This document shows positions 44,966-53,946 of a stretch of DNA of 64,000 bases, piece after piece (position 1 is the first letter of the stretch; every line of letters begins with the position of its first letter). Source of the DNA: Shewanella sp. 1CM18E (GTDB lineage Bacteria > Pseudomonadota > Gammaproteobacteria > Enterobacterales > Shewanellaceae); contig NZ_JALNTW010000014.1 in the NCBI RefSeq assembly GCF_023161665.1, forward strand, positions 1 to 64,000, in the 5' to 3' direction. Position numbers and translations under genes: made by a program. The notes below the pieces were generated by a model. The model searched no databases. It had not been told where the DNA came from and saw nothing but the letters and a program-made list of their open reading frames with translations.

Positions 44966-46748
44966 ATTCGAGTTTAATTGTACCCGCGATGTGCCATTTT
45001 ACGCTCACTTATGTGATCAATACCTACTTAAACCTGATTATGACATTGCCATTGGCCGAGAAGAAAACCGTTACTATTTAGAAGCCCAGGGCGAGCAAGG
45101 TAAGTTAGAGCAACTCGCAGATGAGGTTGCCAGTGACTTCCTATTATCGGTTTGCCTAACTAAACCTGATATCAAGCTGGTGGACGACTTTAGCGGCAGT
45201 AAAACACCGCTAAAAAGTGATAAGCTAACCCCTGCAAATTTAGGCTTAGAATATTGTCAACACTGCCAACCTAAATTTGCCGACAATCAATCAGCGCAGT
45301 TTGGTGAAATAGATCTCGCCTGCCCTTGTTGCCAAAGCCATTTACGCATTACAGATCCTGAAAAATCCTTTAGCCTCGAAGATATCAAAGCTTTAGCAGC
45401 AAAACTTAATTCACAAGGCTATATAGAGCTACCTAGCCCAAACGACACATTGCCAATCATAGTTAGTTTCCAGCCCATAGATAATAAAGTGCTTAATAGC
45501 TCGCAGCAGCGGCAACACCTAGTGATCTGCAATCCAAATAATCTTAACGCGCACTTCTCACTCACAGGCAGTCAAATACTTGGTTTATCAAGCATCGAAA
45601 AGCCATTTATCAGCGCCAAACCCATTGCTAAACACCCTCGTCTACATAACGCTCTTTACGAGATCTGTTTTGCTAAATCACGTTTATTACTGGTGCTTTG
45701 TGAAGTTCTACGCCAGCAAGGAGTTGATTACCTTTATATTGCCCATTCAGACAATCCCCATTTTGCAATGGTCAATGGCCAGTGGTGTGAGGTGACGAGC
45801 CAATTAGGCGCTGCGCCGCTATTGATCCCGACCACTCAAACACCACTGCATGATGACGCGCAAACCGGGCCTTATATTGCTAAGTGGCAAAAGCATGTCA
45901 TCAGTGTTATCCAAGAGCCGATTTTTAACCATCAACCTTTAGGGCAAGCCCCTGATAATGCCGCGACCCGTGCATTGCTCGCCGCCCATATTCGCAATAA
46001 ACATGCTAAAAATACTGCAGCGATTTATCTCAGCAATCAATATAAAAGCCAGATTGTGACATCGGATAAGCAACAAAACATGGAGCTGTTTTTTGAGTTT
46101 CCTGAGTTGCCAGATAACGGCTACGAGATTGTTCATCAACTGTCAGATTCTCCTCAAAAAATCCTGTTAGAGAAATTTAAAGCTCAATATCCAGAGGATT
46201 ACATTCAGCTGTTATCGCTAAAACTTGCAGCGCCTTGTAATAATATTCAAACCCTGTGGGCAATCGTAGCCATTATACTCGGAGCAGAAACCAGTAAAGA
46301 CGCAACAAAAGAGGCCGAAACTCAGCTCTGTAAAACGGCACTTTGTGACTTTGTAATAGCAAAAGCCATGGCTCACAAAGGCAGCAACGCACCAAGAATT
46401 GATTTTCCCTTAACCAAAGGCGAAGCCGCTCGAAGCTTAAATTGGTGTAAAACCTTAGGCAGTATTATTAGCTTTAGACTGGCTGAAGACGGCAACCTTG
46501 AAAAACTCGCTTTTGGTCTTCACGACTCATTTGCAGATTATATTGCTAATTGGATTGAGCATTTAGACCAAAATATCGGCTTAAAATCAGTTGTATTGGC
46601 AGGTAATGAGTTTAGTAACCCAATGCTAGCAGAGCGTATTGCCCTGCGACTTGTGAAGAACTTTACCTTAAACACCAATCCAGCAATGGATCTTGATGGC
46701 GTAAACCTCGCAGTAGGTGGACTGTATTTAAAGCAACGTAGGCGTTAA
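44952..46748 (+). CDS. HypF-like protein with degraded catalytic motifs
   Basis: This 598-residue protein occupies the slot between hyaD and hypF. By eye it can be laid along HypF: an acylphosphatase-like N-terminus (IRFEFNCTRDVPFYAH), a zinc-finger remnant (CQHC, then CPCCQSHLRI), a YrdC-like start (SLEDIKALAAKLNSQGYIEL) and a Kae1-like C-terminus (LWAIVAIILGAET and LKSVVLAGNEFSNPMLAERI near residue 550). Missing are the acylphosphatase arginine of GFRPF, one of the two zinc fingers and the HxxxH metal site. The homology is my inference from pattern and order. It may be a scaffold or partner of HypF, or a decayed duplicate. The start overlaps hyaD by 14 bp. Confidence 0.7.
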   Translation: MKKIRFEFNCTRDVPFYAHLCDQYLLKPDYDIAIGREENRYYLEAQGEQGKLEQLADEVASDFLLSVCLTKPDIKLVDDFSGSKTPLKSDKLTPANLGLEYCQHCQPKFADNQSAQFGEIDLACPCCQSHLRITDPEKSFSLEDIKALAAKLNSQGYIELPSPNDTLPIIVSFQPIDNKVLNSSQQRQHLVICNPNNLNAHFSLTGSQILGLSSIEKPFISAKPIAKHPRLHNALYEICFAKSRLLLVLCEVLRQQGVDYLYIAHSDNPHFAMVNGQWCEVTSQLGAAPLLIPTTQTPLHDDAQTGPYIAKWQKHVISVIQEPIFNHQPLGQAPDNAATRALLAAHIRNKHAKNTAAIYLSNQYKSQIVTSDKQQNMELFFEFPELPDNGYEIVHQLSDSPQKILLEKFKAQYPEDYIQLLSLKLAAPCNNIQTLWAIVAIILGAETSKDATKEAETQLCKTALCDFVIAKAMAHKGSNAPRIDFPLTKGEAARSLNWCKTLGSIISFRLAEDGNLEKLAFGLHDSFADYIANWIEHLDQNIGLKSVVLAGNEFSNPMLAERIALRLVKNFTLNTNPAMDLDGVNLAVGGLYLKQRRR

Positions 46749-46843
46749 AGCAAACGTTTTTAGCTAAGGCTAGCAATGCAAACCTTAGCTATCTCGCTTT
46801 TCATTTAATCACAAACAACCTACCCGTTAGAGTATTGAAATAT

Positions 46844-49471
46844 ATGCAGTCAACCGACATTAAGCCGGTCAGTAATCCACAATACGGATCTGAGCAAGCC
46901 ACACTCGCTCGTATCCAACTTAATATCACCGGCGTAGTACAAGGGGTTGGATTTCGCCCTTTTGTTTATCGTCTAGCACATGAGCTTGGGCTAAGCGGCA
47001 GCGTATTAAATAATAGTCAAGGCGTGTTGATTATTGCTCAGGGCCCAAAAGACGCATTAACTCAGTTTGAACAAGCCTTTGTACTATCACCGCCACCACT
47101 ATCGCGCATCGATAACATCACCAGTAAACCATTAGCCACAGTTGCTAATGAAACTGCTTTTACGATTATTGCCAGTGAGAATACTCAAGAGACTCAAGAA
47201 AATGCTGATAGCTGTAACAATCGCAATAATGCTAACAATAGCGTTGTTGCAGTATCGCCAGATAAATGCACCTGCGATGATTGCTTTAGTGAAATAAGCG
47301 ATATTAACAATCGCCACTTTAGATACCCGTTCACCAATTGTACCAACTGCGGCCCAAGATACACCTTAATTAAAGGCCTACCCTACGATAGACCCAATAC
47401 TGCAATGGCAAGTTTTGCTATGTGCGATCGCTGCGCCAACGCATACCAAAATCCGTTAGATAGACGCTATCATGCACAACCTGTCAGCTGTCCAGACTGT
47501 GGGCCCCAGTTAAGCTTTAATACCGCAGCACTTGAAAGATTAAGTGATAAAGAACAGGCATTAACCGATGCGGTCAAAGCGTTGCAAGAGGGAAAAATAC
47601 TCGCAATCAAAGGGCTCGGTGGCTTTCACCTTGTTTGCGATGCAAGCAACGACGCCAGTATTGCTTTACTGCGTCAGCGTAAACATCGACCAGCAAAACC
47701 GTTTGCGATTATGGTCGAAAATCCGCAAGTTGCAGCCCAGTATGTTTACGGTAATGCAAGTGAATGGCAGACCCTTAGCTCAGCAGAGCGCCCTATTACA
47801 CTAATGCAGAAAATAGCGCCGTCTTTGAGCATTGGACTAAAGCATCAACAAAACAACTTGAGCGAATTGATCGCCCCAGCAATTGATAAACTCGGGGTGT
47901 TTTTACCCTATACACCGTTACATTTTCTGCTTTTAGCGCAGCTAAAACGCCCGCTAGTGATGACCAGTGCCAACCTATCCGGCGAGCCAATAATAATTGA
48001 TGCATTGGATATCAAACAAAAGCTTGGCCATGTTGTTGATTTTATATTGGATCATAATAGGCCAATACTAAATGCTTGCGATGACAGCGTAGTGCAAGTC
48101 ATTAACGATAAAGTGCAAGTACTTCGCCTTGCCCGAGGTTATGCACCATTATCCCTGTATTGTGAGCAAGCCATTCCACAAGCAACTCTGGCTGTAGGGG
48201 CGCAACAAAAAAATACCGTCTGTTTTGGCTTTAAACAAAATATCTTTTTAAGCCCCCATATTGGCGATCTGGTATCCATTAAAGCGTTAGACTACTTTCA
48301 CCACACCTTGGCGACTTTTAAAACGCTTTACCAATTTGAGCCTAAAAAACTGGTTCACGACACTCATCCAGATTACGCCACCAGCCTATGGGCAGAAAAA
48401 CAAGCGCCACAAAAGATGATGGTGCAGCATCATTATGCCCATGTACTGAGTGTTATGGCGGCAAATAATTATATAGATTCTGTATTAGGGTTTGCCTTTG
48501 ATGGCACTGGCTTAGGTGATGATGGCACGCTTTGGGGCGGTGAAGCGCTAGTGTGTAATAACCAAAAATATCAGCGTCTCACCCATCTAATGCCATTTCA
48601 GTTAATCGGCGGCGAACAAGCGATTAAACAGCCTAACCGAGTATTACTATCCATCTTGCTTGAAAAATATTCACCAGAAGAAATCCAGGCCTTACAGCTG
48701 CCCGCTTTTACCAAGATGGCAAACTTTACCTTTAACAACCTAACAAAAGTCTGGCGTGCAAACATTAGTGTTAAAACCTCATCTATCGGCCGACTATTCG
48801 ATGCTGTAGCAGTAGCTTTAGGCTTGATTGATGAGATCCAATATGAAGGACAAGCAGGTATGTTGTTAGAAGCTGCTGCTAACTCTTTAACACAACATAC
48901 ACGCATAAATGATACTCACCAGCGCTCAGAAGATGCTCTAAATGCAGAAAAACTGCAAAAAAATGATAAAGGTATGAATATTTCTGATGGCTATTCATTT
49001 GATAAGGATTCATTTGATAATCATTCGTTCGATAAGCACTCTTTTGCTAACAACGCTTTGGGTGGCAGTGTTGATGATGCAAATAATCTTGCTGTAAAAA
49101 CTGGCGAGTATACAGAAAACCCTATCCCATTCTCGATAAAGCATAATCGCAATGTATGGGATAGCGCAGATCTAATAATGCAGATCATCAATGCGATTAC
49201 CGCAGAACCATTGACCCCAGTACGCGTAGCCCTGATAGCCAGAAGCTTTATGGATGCGTTAAGCGATATCGTTTGCCTGACCGCTAAAGACCACGTTGAA
49301 CTACCTATTGTGCTTTGTGGTGGCGTGTTTCAAAACAAATACTTATTACAGCGCTGCGAAACAGCACTCATAGCACAAGGTAATCGAGTATTAGATCCTA
49401 AATACGTGCCAATTAATGATGCGGGGATCTCCCTCGGTCAGCTTTGGCACTCCCTTGCGACAAAATACTAA
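46844..49471 (+). CDS. hypF: carbamoyltransferase HypF
   Basis: HypF makes the thiocarbamoyl precursor of the cyanide ligands, working with HypE. The domains are in the usual order: acylphosphatase (GVVQGVGFRPFVYRLA near residue 24), two zinc fingers (CTCDDC, CTNCGPRYTLI, CDRC and CPDCGPQ), YrdC-like, then Kae1-like with HHYAHVLSVMA and VLCGGVFQNKYLLQRC. At 875 residues it is about 110 longer than usual. The excess is a low-complexity segment near 680-770 that contains Ser-Phe-Asp repeats. The ATG three codons inside the first TTG is chosen. It is separated from the preceding gene by about 95 bp. Confidence 0.93.
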   Translation: MQSTDIKPVSNPQYGSEQATLARIQLNITGVVQGVGFRPFVYRLAHELGLSGSVLNNSQGVLIIAQGPKDALTQFEQAFVLSPPPLSRIDNITSKPLATVANETAFTIIASENTQETQENADSCNNRNNANNSVVAVSPDKCTCDDCFSEISDINNRHFRYPFTNCTNCGPRYTLIKGLPYDRPNTAMASFAMCDRCANAYQNPLDRRYHAQPVSCPDCGPQLSFNTAALERLSDKEQALTDAVKALQEGKILAIKGLGGFHLVCDASNDASIALLRQRKHRPAKPFAIMVENPQVAAQYVYGNASEWQTLSSAERPITLMQKIAPSLSIGLKHQQNNLSELIAPAIDKLGVFLPYTPLHFLLLAQLKRPLVMTSANLSGEPIIIDALDIKQKLGHVVDFILDHNRPILNACDDSVVQVINDKVQVLRLARGYAPLSLYCEQAIPQATLAVGAQQKNTVCFGFKQNIFLSPHIGDLVSIKALDYFHHTLATFKTLYQFEPKKLVHDTHPDYATSLWAEKQAPQKMMVQHHYAHVLSVMAANNYIDSVLGFAFDGTGLGDDGTLWGGEALVCNNQKYQRLTHLMPFQLIGGEQAIKQPNRVLLSILLEKYSPEEIQALQLPAFTKMANFTFNNLTKVWRANISVKTSSIGRLFDAVAVALGLIDEIQYEGQAGMLLEAAANSLTQHTRINDTHQRSEDALNAEKLQKNDKGMNISDGYSFDKDSFDNHSFDKHSFANNALGGSVDDANNLAVKTGEYTENPIPFSIKHNRNVWDSADLIMQIINAITAEPLTPVRVALIARSFMDALSDIVCLTAKDHVELPIVLCGGVFQNKYLLQRCETALIAQGNRVLDPKYVPINDAGISLGQLWHSLATKY

Positions 49472-49522
49472 TTCTAAAACCACAGACTAAACCCGAAGAC
49501 TAAAACCGAATATATGTCTAAT

Positions 49523-49558
49523 ACCTGCTAATCAGTCTAATTAGATAAATTAGCAGGT
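49523..49558. other. hairpin between hypF and hypB
   Basis: Perfect 10-bp arms ACCTGCTAAT and ATTAGCAGGT flank a 16-nt loop. There is no T-run after it on the + strand. It could be a stabilising hairpin at the end of the hypF transcript, or a protein-binding palindrome. Confidence 0.4.
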
Positions 49559-49618
49559 GTGAAACAACACAATTAGCAGCCAAAATGCGACACACCTCTC
49601 ACGCACTCCTTGATAAAG

Positions 49619-49632
49619 CTGATTTAAATCAA
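49619..49632. promoter_or_regulatory. FNR-like site upstream of hypB
   Basis: CTGATTTAAATCAA matches TTGAT-N4-ATCAA with one mismatch. It is 60 bp before the hypB ATG and points to a separate anaerobic promoter for hypBCDEA. Confidence 0.6.
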
Positions 49633-49691
49633 AACGCGTAAGTAAGTCGTGATCGACAATGGCTTAATACTATAAATAAACGGAGTTTCCT

Positions 49692-50468
49692 ATGTGCCAA
49701 GACTGCGGCTGTTCTATTGCCCGACACGATCCCCTACTAAAAACTGGCCACTCTCATACTAAAGAATCGCATTCAAGACATGATCATAACCTTGCCAGTA
49801 ACCCGCAATTGAACGACAAAACCACCTTATCAGTGATCCATAAAATCCTTGATAAAAACGATATTGAAGCCCAGCACAATCGTGACCACTTTGAGGCCAA
49901 AGGGATCACTGCTTTCAATCTAATGAGTAGCCCTGGCAGCGGTAAAACCACTCTACTTGAACACTTACATCAATATACTGATCTGAAATATTCCGTTATT
50001 GAAGGCGACCTCGAGACTTCTCGCGATGCCGATAGATTAAAAGCTAAAGGTATTAATGCTTATCAGATCCAAACCGGCGCAGCCTGTCATTTAGATGCAT
50101 TTATGGTGCATAGCGCGTTACACCACATTGATTTAGATGCTATCGATATTTGTTTTGTAGAAAACGTGGGCAACCTCGTCTGCCCTGCAAGTTACGATGT
50201 TGGCACCCATAAAAATATCGTGCTGCTGTCAGTACCTGAGGGTGATGACAAAATCGAAAAATATCCAGTGATGTTCCGCCGTGCCGATTTGGTACTGATC
50301 ACCAAATCCGACTTAATGCCTCATTTTGATTTCAGTATCGAAGAATCTCGTAAGCAACTTCAAAAGCTAAACCCTAATGTAGAACTAATGGAGATCTCAG
50401 TTAAGCAGCCAGAGTCCCTCGAAAAAGTGGTGCAGTGGCTTAATCACAATGTTGGAGTAACTGCTTAA
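49692..50468 (+). CDS. hypB: hydrogenase nickel-insertion GTPase HypB
   Basis: HypB, with HypA, delivers nickel to the large subunit. The 258 residues start with the N-terminal metal motif MCQDCGCS and a short histidine-containing stretch. A SIMIBI GTPase follows with P-loop SSPGSGKTTLLEH, the metal-site CxH region TGAACHLDAF and base-recognition ITKSD. The SD GGAG is 5 bp upstream. The stop overlaps the hypC start. Confidence 0.96.
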   Translation: MCQDCGCSIARHDPLLKTGHSHTKESHSRHDHNLASNPQLNDKTTLSVIHKILDKNDIEAQHNRDHFEAKGITAFNLMSSPGSGKTTLLEHLHQYTDLKYSVIEGDLETSRDADRLKAKGINAYQIQTGAACHLDAFMVHSALHHIDLDAIDICFVENVGNLVCPASYDVGTHKNIVLLSVPEGDDKIEKYPVMFRRADLVLITKSDLMPHFDFSIEESRKQLQKLNPNVELMEISVKQPESLEKVVQWLNHNVGVTA

Positions 50469-50716
50469 TGTGTCTTTCTATCCCGTCAAAAGTCGTTGAG
50501 CTTCATCCAGATGAGCAAGCCGTTACCGTTGATACTATGGGGGTGAAGCGTAAAGTCAGCAGCCACTTGTTGGCAGAACCCTTAGCCCTTGATGATTATG
50601 TGCTTATCCACATTGGCTTTGTGATGAACAAGATAGATAAAGCCGATGCGATGGAAAGTTTAGCCCTGTATCAGGAGATTGTGTCCAAGCTTGAGCAAGA
50701 AGAGCGGGAGGCGTGA
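50468..50716 (+). CDS. hypC: hydrogenase assembly chaperone HypC
   Basis: A small chaperone (82 residues) that carries the Fe(CN)2CO group with HypD and binds pre-HyaB. It begins MCLSIPSKV with the essential Cys2, and the family motif VDTMGVKRKVS follows. It overlaps hypB by 1 bp and hypD by 4 bp. Confidence 0.95.
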   Translation: MCLSIPSKVVELHPDEQAVTVDTMGVKRKVSSHLLAEPLALDDYVLIHIGFVMNKIDKADAMESLALYQEIVSKLEQEEREA

Positions 50717-51837
50717 TGATTGCCTTAAACGATCTTTATCAAGGCTTTCGCGATCCTAAGGTGATCCGCTCACTCGCTCAGCAAATTGGCCACTATGCCA
50801 GCCAAGTAGAAGGTAAGATTAATATTATGGAGGTGTGCGGCGGCCACACCCACACCATAATGAAATACGTTCTTAATCAATTACTACCGAGCAATATCGA
50901 CTTTATTCACGGTCCCGGTTGCCCTGTTTGTATTATGCCTAAAGAGCGCATTGACCATGCTGCAGCCCTTGCCAGTCAACCCGATACCATTTTAGTCACA
51001 CTAGGCGATATGATCCGCGTTCCCGGTTCAAAAGGCAGTTTGGCGCAGTTTAGGGCTAAAGGTTGCGATATAAGGCCAATTTACGACCCATTAGACACGT
51101 TAACCATCGCGGTCAACAATCCTGACAAAACCATTATCTTTTTTGCCATAGGTTTTGAAACCTCGACGCCAATGACGGCGGTGTTAATTGAACAGACAAA
51201 CCAGCGTGGCATTACTAATCTACTGTTTCATATCAACCACGTGTTAGTCCCGCCAGCGATTAGTGCAGTAATGAGCGATCCACAAGTAAAAGTTAACGCC
51301 TTTATTGGGCCTGCCCACGTGAGCGTAATTAGCGGCGCTAAAATATACCGCCAAGCAGTTGAGACATATAACACACCTGTTGTGGTATCCGGTTTTGAGC
51401 CAGTTGATGTGATGCAATCGATTTTAATGTTGGTAAAACAAAAAGCTGAGCAACGTGCTGAGCTTGAAAACCAATACAGCCGCTCAGTGTCTGAAAACGG
51501 TAATCAAACTGCTCAAGCATTAATTGATAAGTATCTGACTATTCGGCCAGAGTTTCGCTGGCGCGGATTGGGCCCGATTGCAAATTCCGCACTCATGCTC
51601 AAACCTGAATATGCTCACTTAGATGCTGAGCGCGTTTATGCCAATGTATTACCACAAATAGAGATTGACGATCATAAAGCCTGTCAATGTGGCGATATTC
51701 TAAGAGGCCTTTGCAAACCAAAAGATTGCAAAGTATTTGGCCGCGGCTGCAGCCCTGACACGCCTCTTGGTAGCTGTATGGTCAGCTCAGAAGGCGCTTG
51801 CAACGCCTACTATCGCTATAACGGAGTAAATCTATGA
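50713..51837 (+). CDS. hypD: hydrogenase formation protein HypD
   Basis: The 4Fe-4S scaffold on which the Fe(CN)2CO unit is assembled. The 374 residues carry the family motifs EVCGGHTHTIMKY near residue 40 and GPGCPVCIMP near residue 66. The cluster-binding cysteines are in the C-terminal CQCGDILRGLCKPKDCKVFG. It overlaps its neighbours on both sides. Confidence 0.96.
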   Translation: MMIALNDLYQGFRDPKVIRSLAQQIGHYASQVEGKINIMEVCGGHTHTIMKYVLNQLLPSNIDFIHGPGCPVCIMPKERIDHAAALASQPDTILVTLGDMIRVPGSKGSLAQFRAKGCDIRPIYDPLDTLTIAVNNPDKTIIFFAIGFETSTPMTAVLIEQTNQRGITNLLFHINHVLVPPAISAVMSDPQVKVNAFIGPAHVSVISGAKIYRQAVETYNTPVVVSGFEPVDVMQSILMLVKQKAEQRAELENQYSRSVSENGNQTAQALIDKYLTIRPEFRWRGLGPIANSALMLKPEYAHLDAERVYANVLPQIEIDDHKACQCGDILRGLCKPKDCKVFGRGCSPDTPLGSCMVSSEGACNAYYRYNGVNL

Positions 51838-52907
51838 ACGCGTTAGCAAACAAAGTCATCCAACTTAGCCATGGCGGTGGTGGTAAAGAGATGAACCGCC
51901 TAATTAAAGACATATTCTTTGACGCTTTTGACAATGCCATTTTGCGCAGTGAAGAAGATGCAGCAGTACTGCACTTTGACGGCAATATCGCCTTCACCAC
52001 AGACTCTTTTACTGTCTCACCTATCTTCTTTGCTGGTGGTGATATTGGCAAGCTTGCCGTCGCAGGTACGGTCAACGATTTAGCCATGATGGGCGCTGAG
52101 CCGCAGTACCTGAGCTGTAGCGTAATTATCGAAGAAGGCTTTGAAATCGCGAAACTTAAAACCATTGTTGCCAGCATGGCGAGTGAACTTAAAAAGTCCA
52201 ACACCCGCATTGTCTGTGGCGACACTAAAGTGGTGCCTAAAGGCTGCGCAGATGGCTTGTTTATTAATACCTCTGGTGTTGGCCGAATAATAAAACCTAA
52301 GATCTCAGTGAAAAACCTTGAGGCTGGAGACTGCATTATTGTTAGTCGCGATATTGGTCGCCACGGCGCAGCAATACTTATGGCTCGTGAAGGACTCGCA
52401 TTGGAATCTGAACTCACCAGTGATTGTGCTAACTTGTGGCCAATAGTCGAACAATTAATTGCCGCTAACATTGATATTCATGCCATGCGTGATGCTACCC
52501 GTGGTGGATTATCTGCGGTGTTAAATGAGTGGGCAAAAGCGTCAAATGTCTGTATCGAGGTCAAAGAAGAATCGGTACCAGTCAGTGATGAAGTCAAAGG
52601 TCTGTGCGAGCTTTATGGCTTTGAACCATTTGATCTCGCTAATGAAGGAACCTTTATTATTGCCGTACCCGCAGCTAACGCAGAAAAAGCAATGAATGTT
52701 ATGCAGCAATTTTGTCATTGCCAAGCTGCCAGTATTATTGGCCAAGTGACCACGGAAAAAGTAACAGCAGATAAAGCTAATGCTGGTAACGACAGCAACA
52801 GCGCGACCGAAAACAGCCAACAAGGCAAAGTGATTTTACATACTCCTTGGGGCAGTGCCCGCTATTTGGATGTTCCTCAAGGTGAATTACTACCGAGGAT
52901 CTGTTAA
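51834..52907 (+). CDS. hypE: hydrogenase maturation protein HypE
   Basis: An ATP-dependent dehydratase that converts the HypF-made thiocarboxamide to thiocyanate on its C-terminal cysteine. The 357 residues start with a glycine-rich ATP segment (LSHGGGGKEMNRLI) and end in PRIC, with the required terminal Cys. Near residues 305-325 there is an Asn/Ser/Ala-rich low-complexity stretch, similar in flavour to the insertion in HypF. The hypD stop overlaps its start. Confidence 0.96.
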   Translation: MNALANKVIQLSHGGGGKEMNRLIKDIFFDAFDNAILRSEEDAAVLHFDGNIAFTTDSFTVSPIFFAGGDIGKLAVAGTVNDLAMMGAEPQYLSCSVIIEEGFEIAKLKTIVASMASELKKSNTRIVCGDTKVVPKGCADGLFINTSGVGRIIKPKISVKNLEAGDCIIVSRDIGRHGAAILMAREGLALESELTSDCANLWPIVEQLIAANIDIHAMRDATRGGLSAVLNEWAKASNVCIEVKEESVPVSDEVKGLCELYGFEPFDLANEGTFIIAVPAANAEKAMNVMQQFCHCQAASIIGQVTTEKVTADKANAGNDSNSATENSQQGKVILHTPWGSARYLDVPQGELLPRIC

Positions 52908-53269
52908 TGCATGAGTATTCGATAGTTACAGCATTAATCGAGCAATGTGAGCAACTTGCATTAGATAATAATGCTCAAGCTATTACCCGTGTTGAAATAA
53001 AGCTTGGGATCTTAAGTGGTGTAGAGCCAAGCCTTCTTAACACAGCGTTTGACACCTTTAAGCTTGAGGGGATCTGTCGCAATGCCGACTTGATAATGCA
53101 TATTCAACCTCTGGTTATCGCCTGCAATAATTGCGGCCAACAAACAGAGCATAAGCAGCGCAACGTTATTTGTAGCCACTGTGAAAGCAATAACACTCGC
53201 GTGCTTGATGGTGAGGATATGATACTTATGCAGTTAGAGTTAGAGCAAAACGAAGAACACAAGGGCTAA
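52907..53269 (+). CDS. hypA: hydrogenase nickel chaperone HypA
   Basis: HypA binds nickel through MHE at its N-terminus and zinc through two CxxC pairs (CNNC and CSHC). The 120 residues match the family (about 115). Last gene of hypBCDEA; its start abuts the hypE stop. It works with HypB on HyaB. Confidence 0.95.
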   Translation: MHEYSIVTALIEQCEQLALDNNAQAITRVEIKLGILSGVEPSLLNTAFDTFKLEGICRNADLIMHIQPLVIACNNCGQQTEHKQRNVICSHCESNNTRVLDGEDMILMQLELEQNEEHKG

Positions 53270-53436
53270 CTCTATTTCGCCAATAAACCGCTAATAAAAA
53301 TCGAATGCGCTGTAAACTGACCGCAAAGTTCATTAACAGGCATTCGACTTTCTCGAGATCACGCGTAAATAAGCTAATTGATCAAAAAGCCAAAATAGAT
53401 AACCATTGGCGTATTCTAATTTTTGCAGAATTGATT

Positions 53437-53856
53437 ATGTGGTTACAACAAACTATATCGCTAACAGCAAAATCTCGCGGCTTTCATTTGATAACCGAAG
53501 AGATCGAGCGCGCATTGCCAGAGTTAAATCAGATAAAAGTTGGCGTGGCTCATCTACTTTTACAACATACTTCAGCATCGCTCACGCTTAATGAAAACGC
53601 GGATCCGAGTGTAAGATCTGATTTTGAAGCATATATAAATCGGTTAGCACCAGAACGAGCGCCCTATTACACCCACACTTATGAGGGGGATGACGATATG
53701 CCAGCCCACCTTAAATCAAGTTTGTTAGGTGTTAGCTTAACGATTCCAATTACTAACGGCAGGTTCAACCTAGGCACTTGGCAAGGGATTTATCTAGGCG
53801 AGCATCGTGATCATGGCGGTAAGCGTAGGATTCTTGTCACCATCAATGGCGAGTAA
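53437..53856 (+). CDS. yjbQ: YjbQ family protein (UPF0047)
   Basis: A small trimeric protein family with weak thiamine-phosphate synthase activity in E. coli; its real role is unsettled. The 139 residues contain the full signature LLQHTSASLTLNENADPSV and LGTWQGIYLGEHRDHGGKR. The open frame extends 44 codons further upstream, but the MWLQQTISL start is where the family begins. It is on the hypA strand but has a separate intergenic stretch of 167 bp. Confidence 0.92.
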   Translation: MWLQQTISLTAKSRGFHLITEEIERALPELNQIKVGVAHLLLQHTSASLTLNENADPSVRSDFEAYINRLAPERAPYYTHTYEGDDDMPAHLKSSLLGVSLTIPITNGRFNLGTWQGIYLGEHRDHGGKRRILVTINGE

Positions 53857-53896
53857 AACAGAAATGGCTTCAATCTAAGTTGATTAACTAAACACA

Positions 53897-53926
53897 TAAA
53901 AAAGAGCACCTAAAGTGCTCTTTTTA
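53897..53926. terminator. bidirectional terminator after yjbQ
   Basis: The stem AAAAAGAGCAC/GTGCTCTTTTT with a CTAAA loop lies between two convergent genes. Confidence 0.88.
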
Positions 53927-53946
53927 TTGGATTAAAACTGAGTCCA

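Noticed and set aside
53305..53436. N-terminal extension of YjbQ
   Set aside because: The extra 44 residues are basic and unlike the family, and the internal ATG matches the normal YjbQ start.
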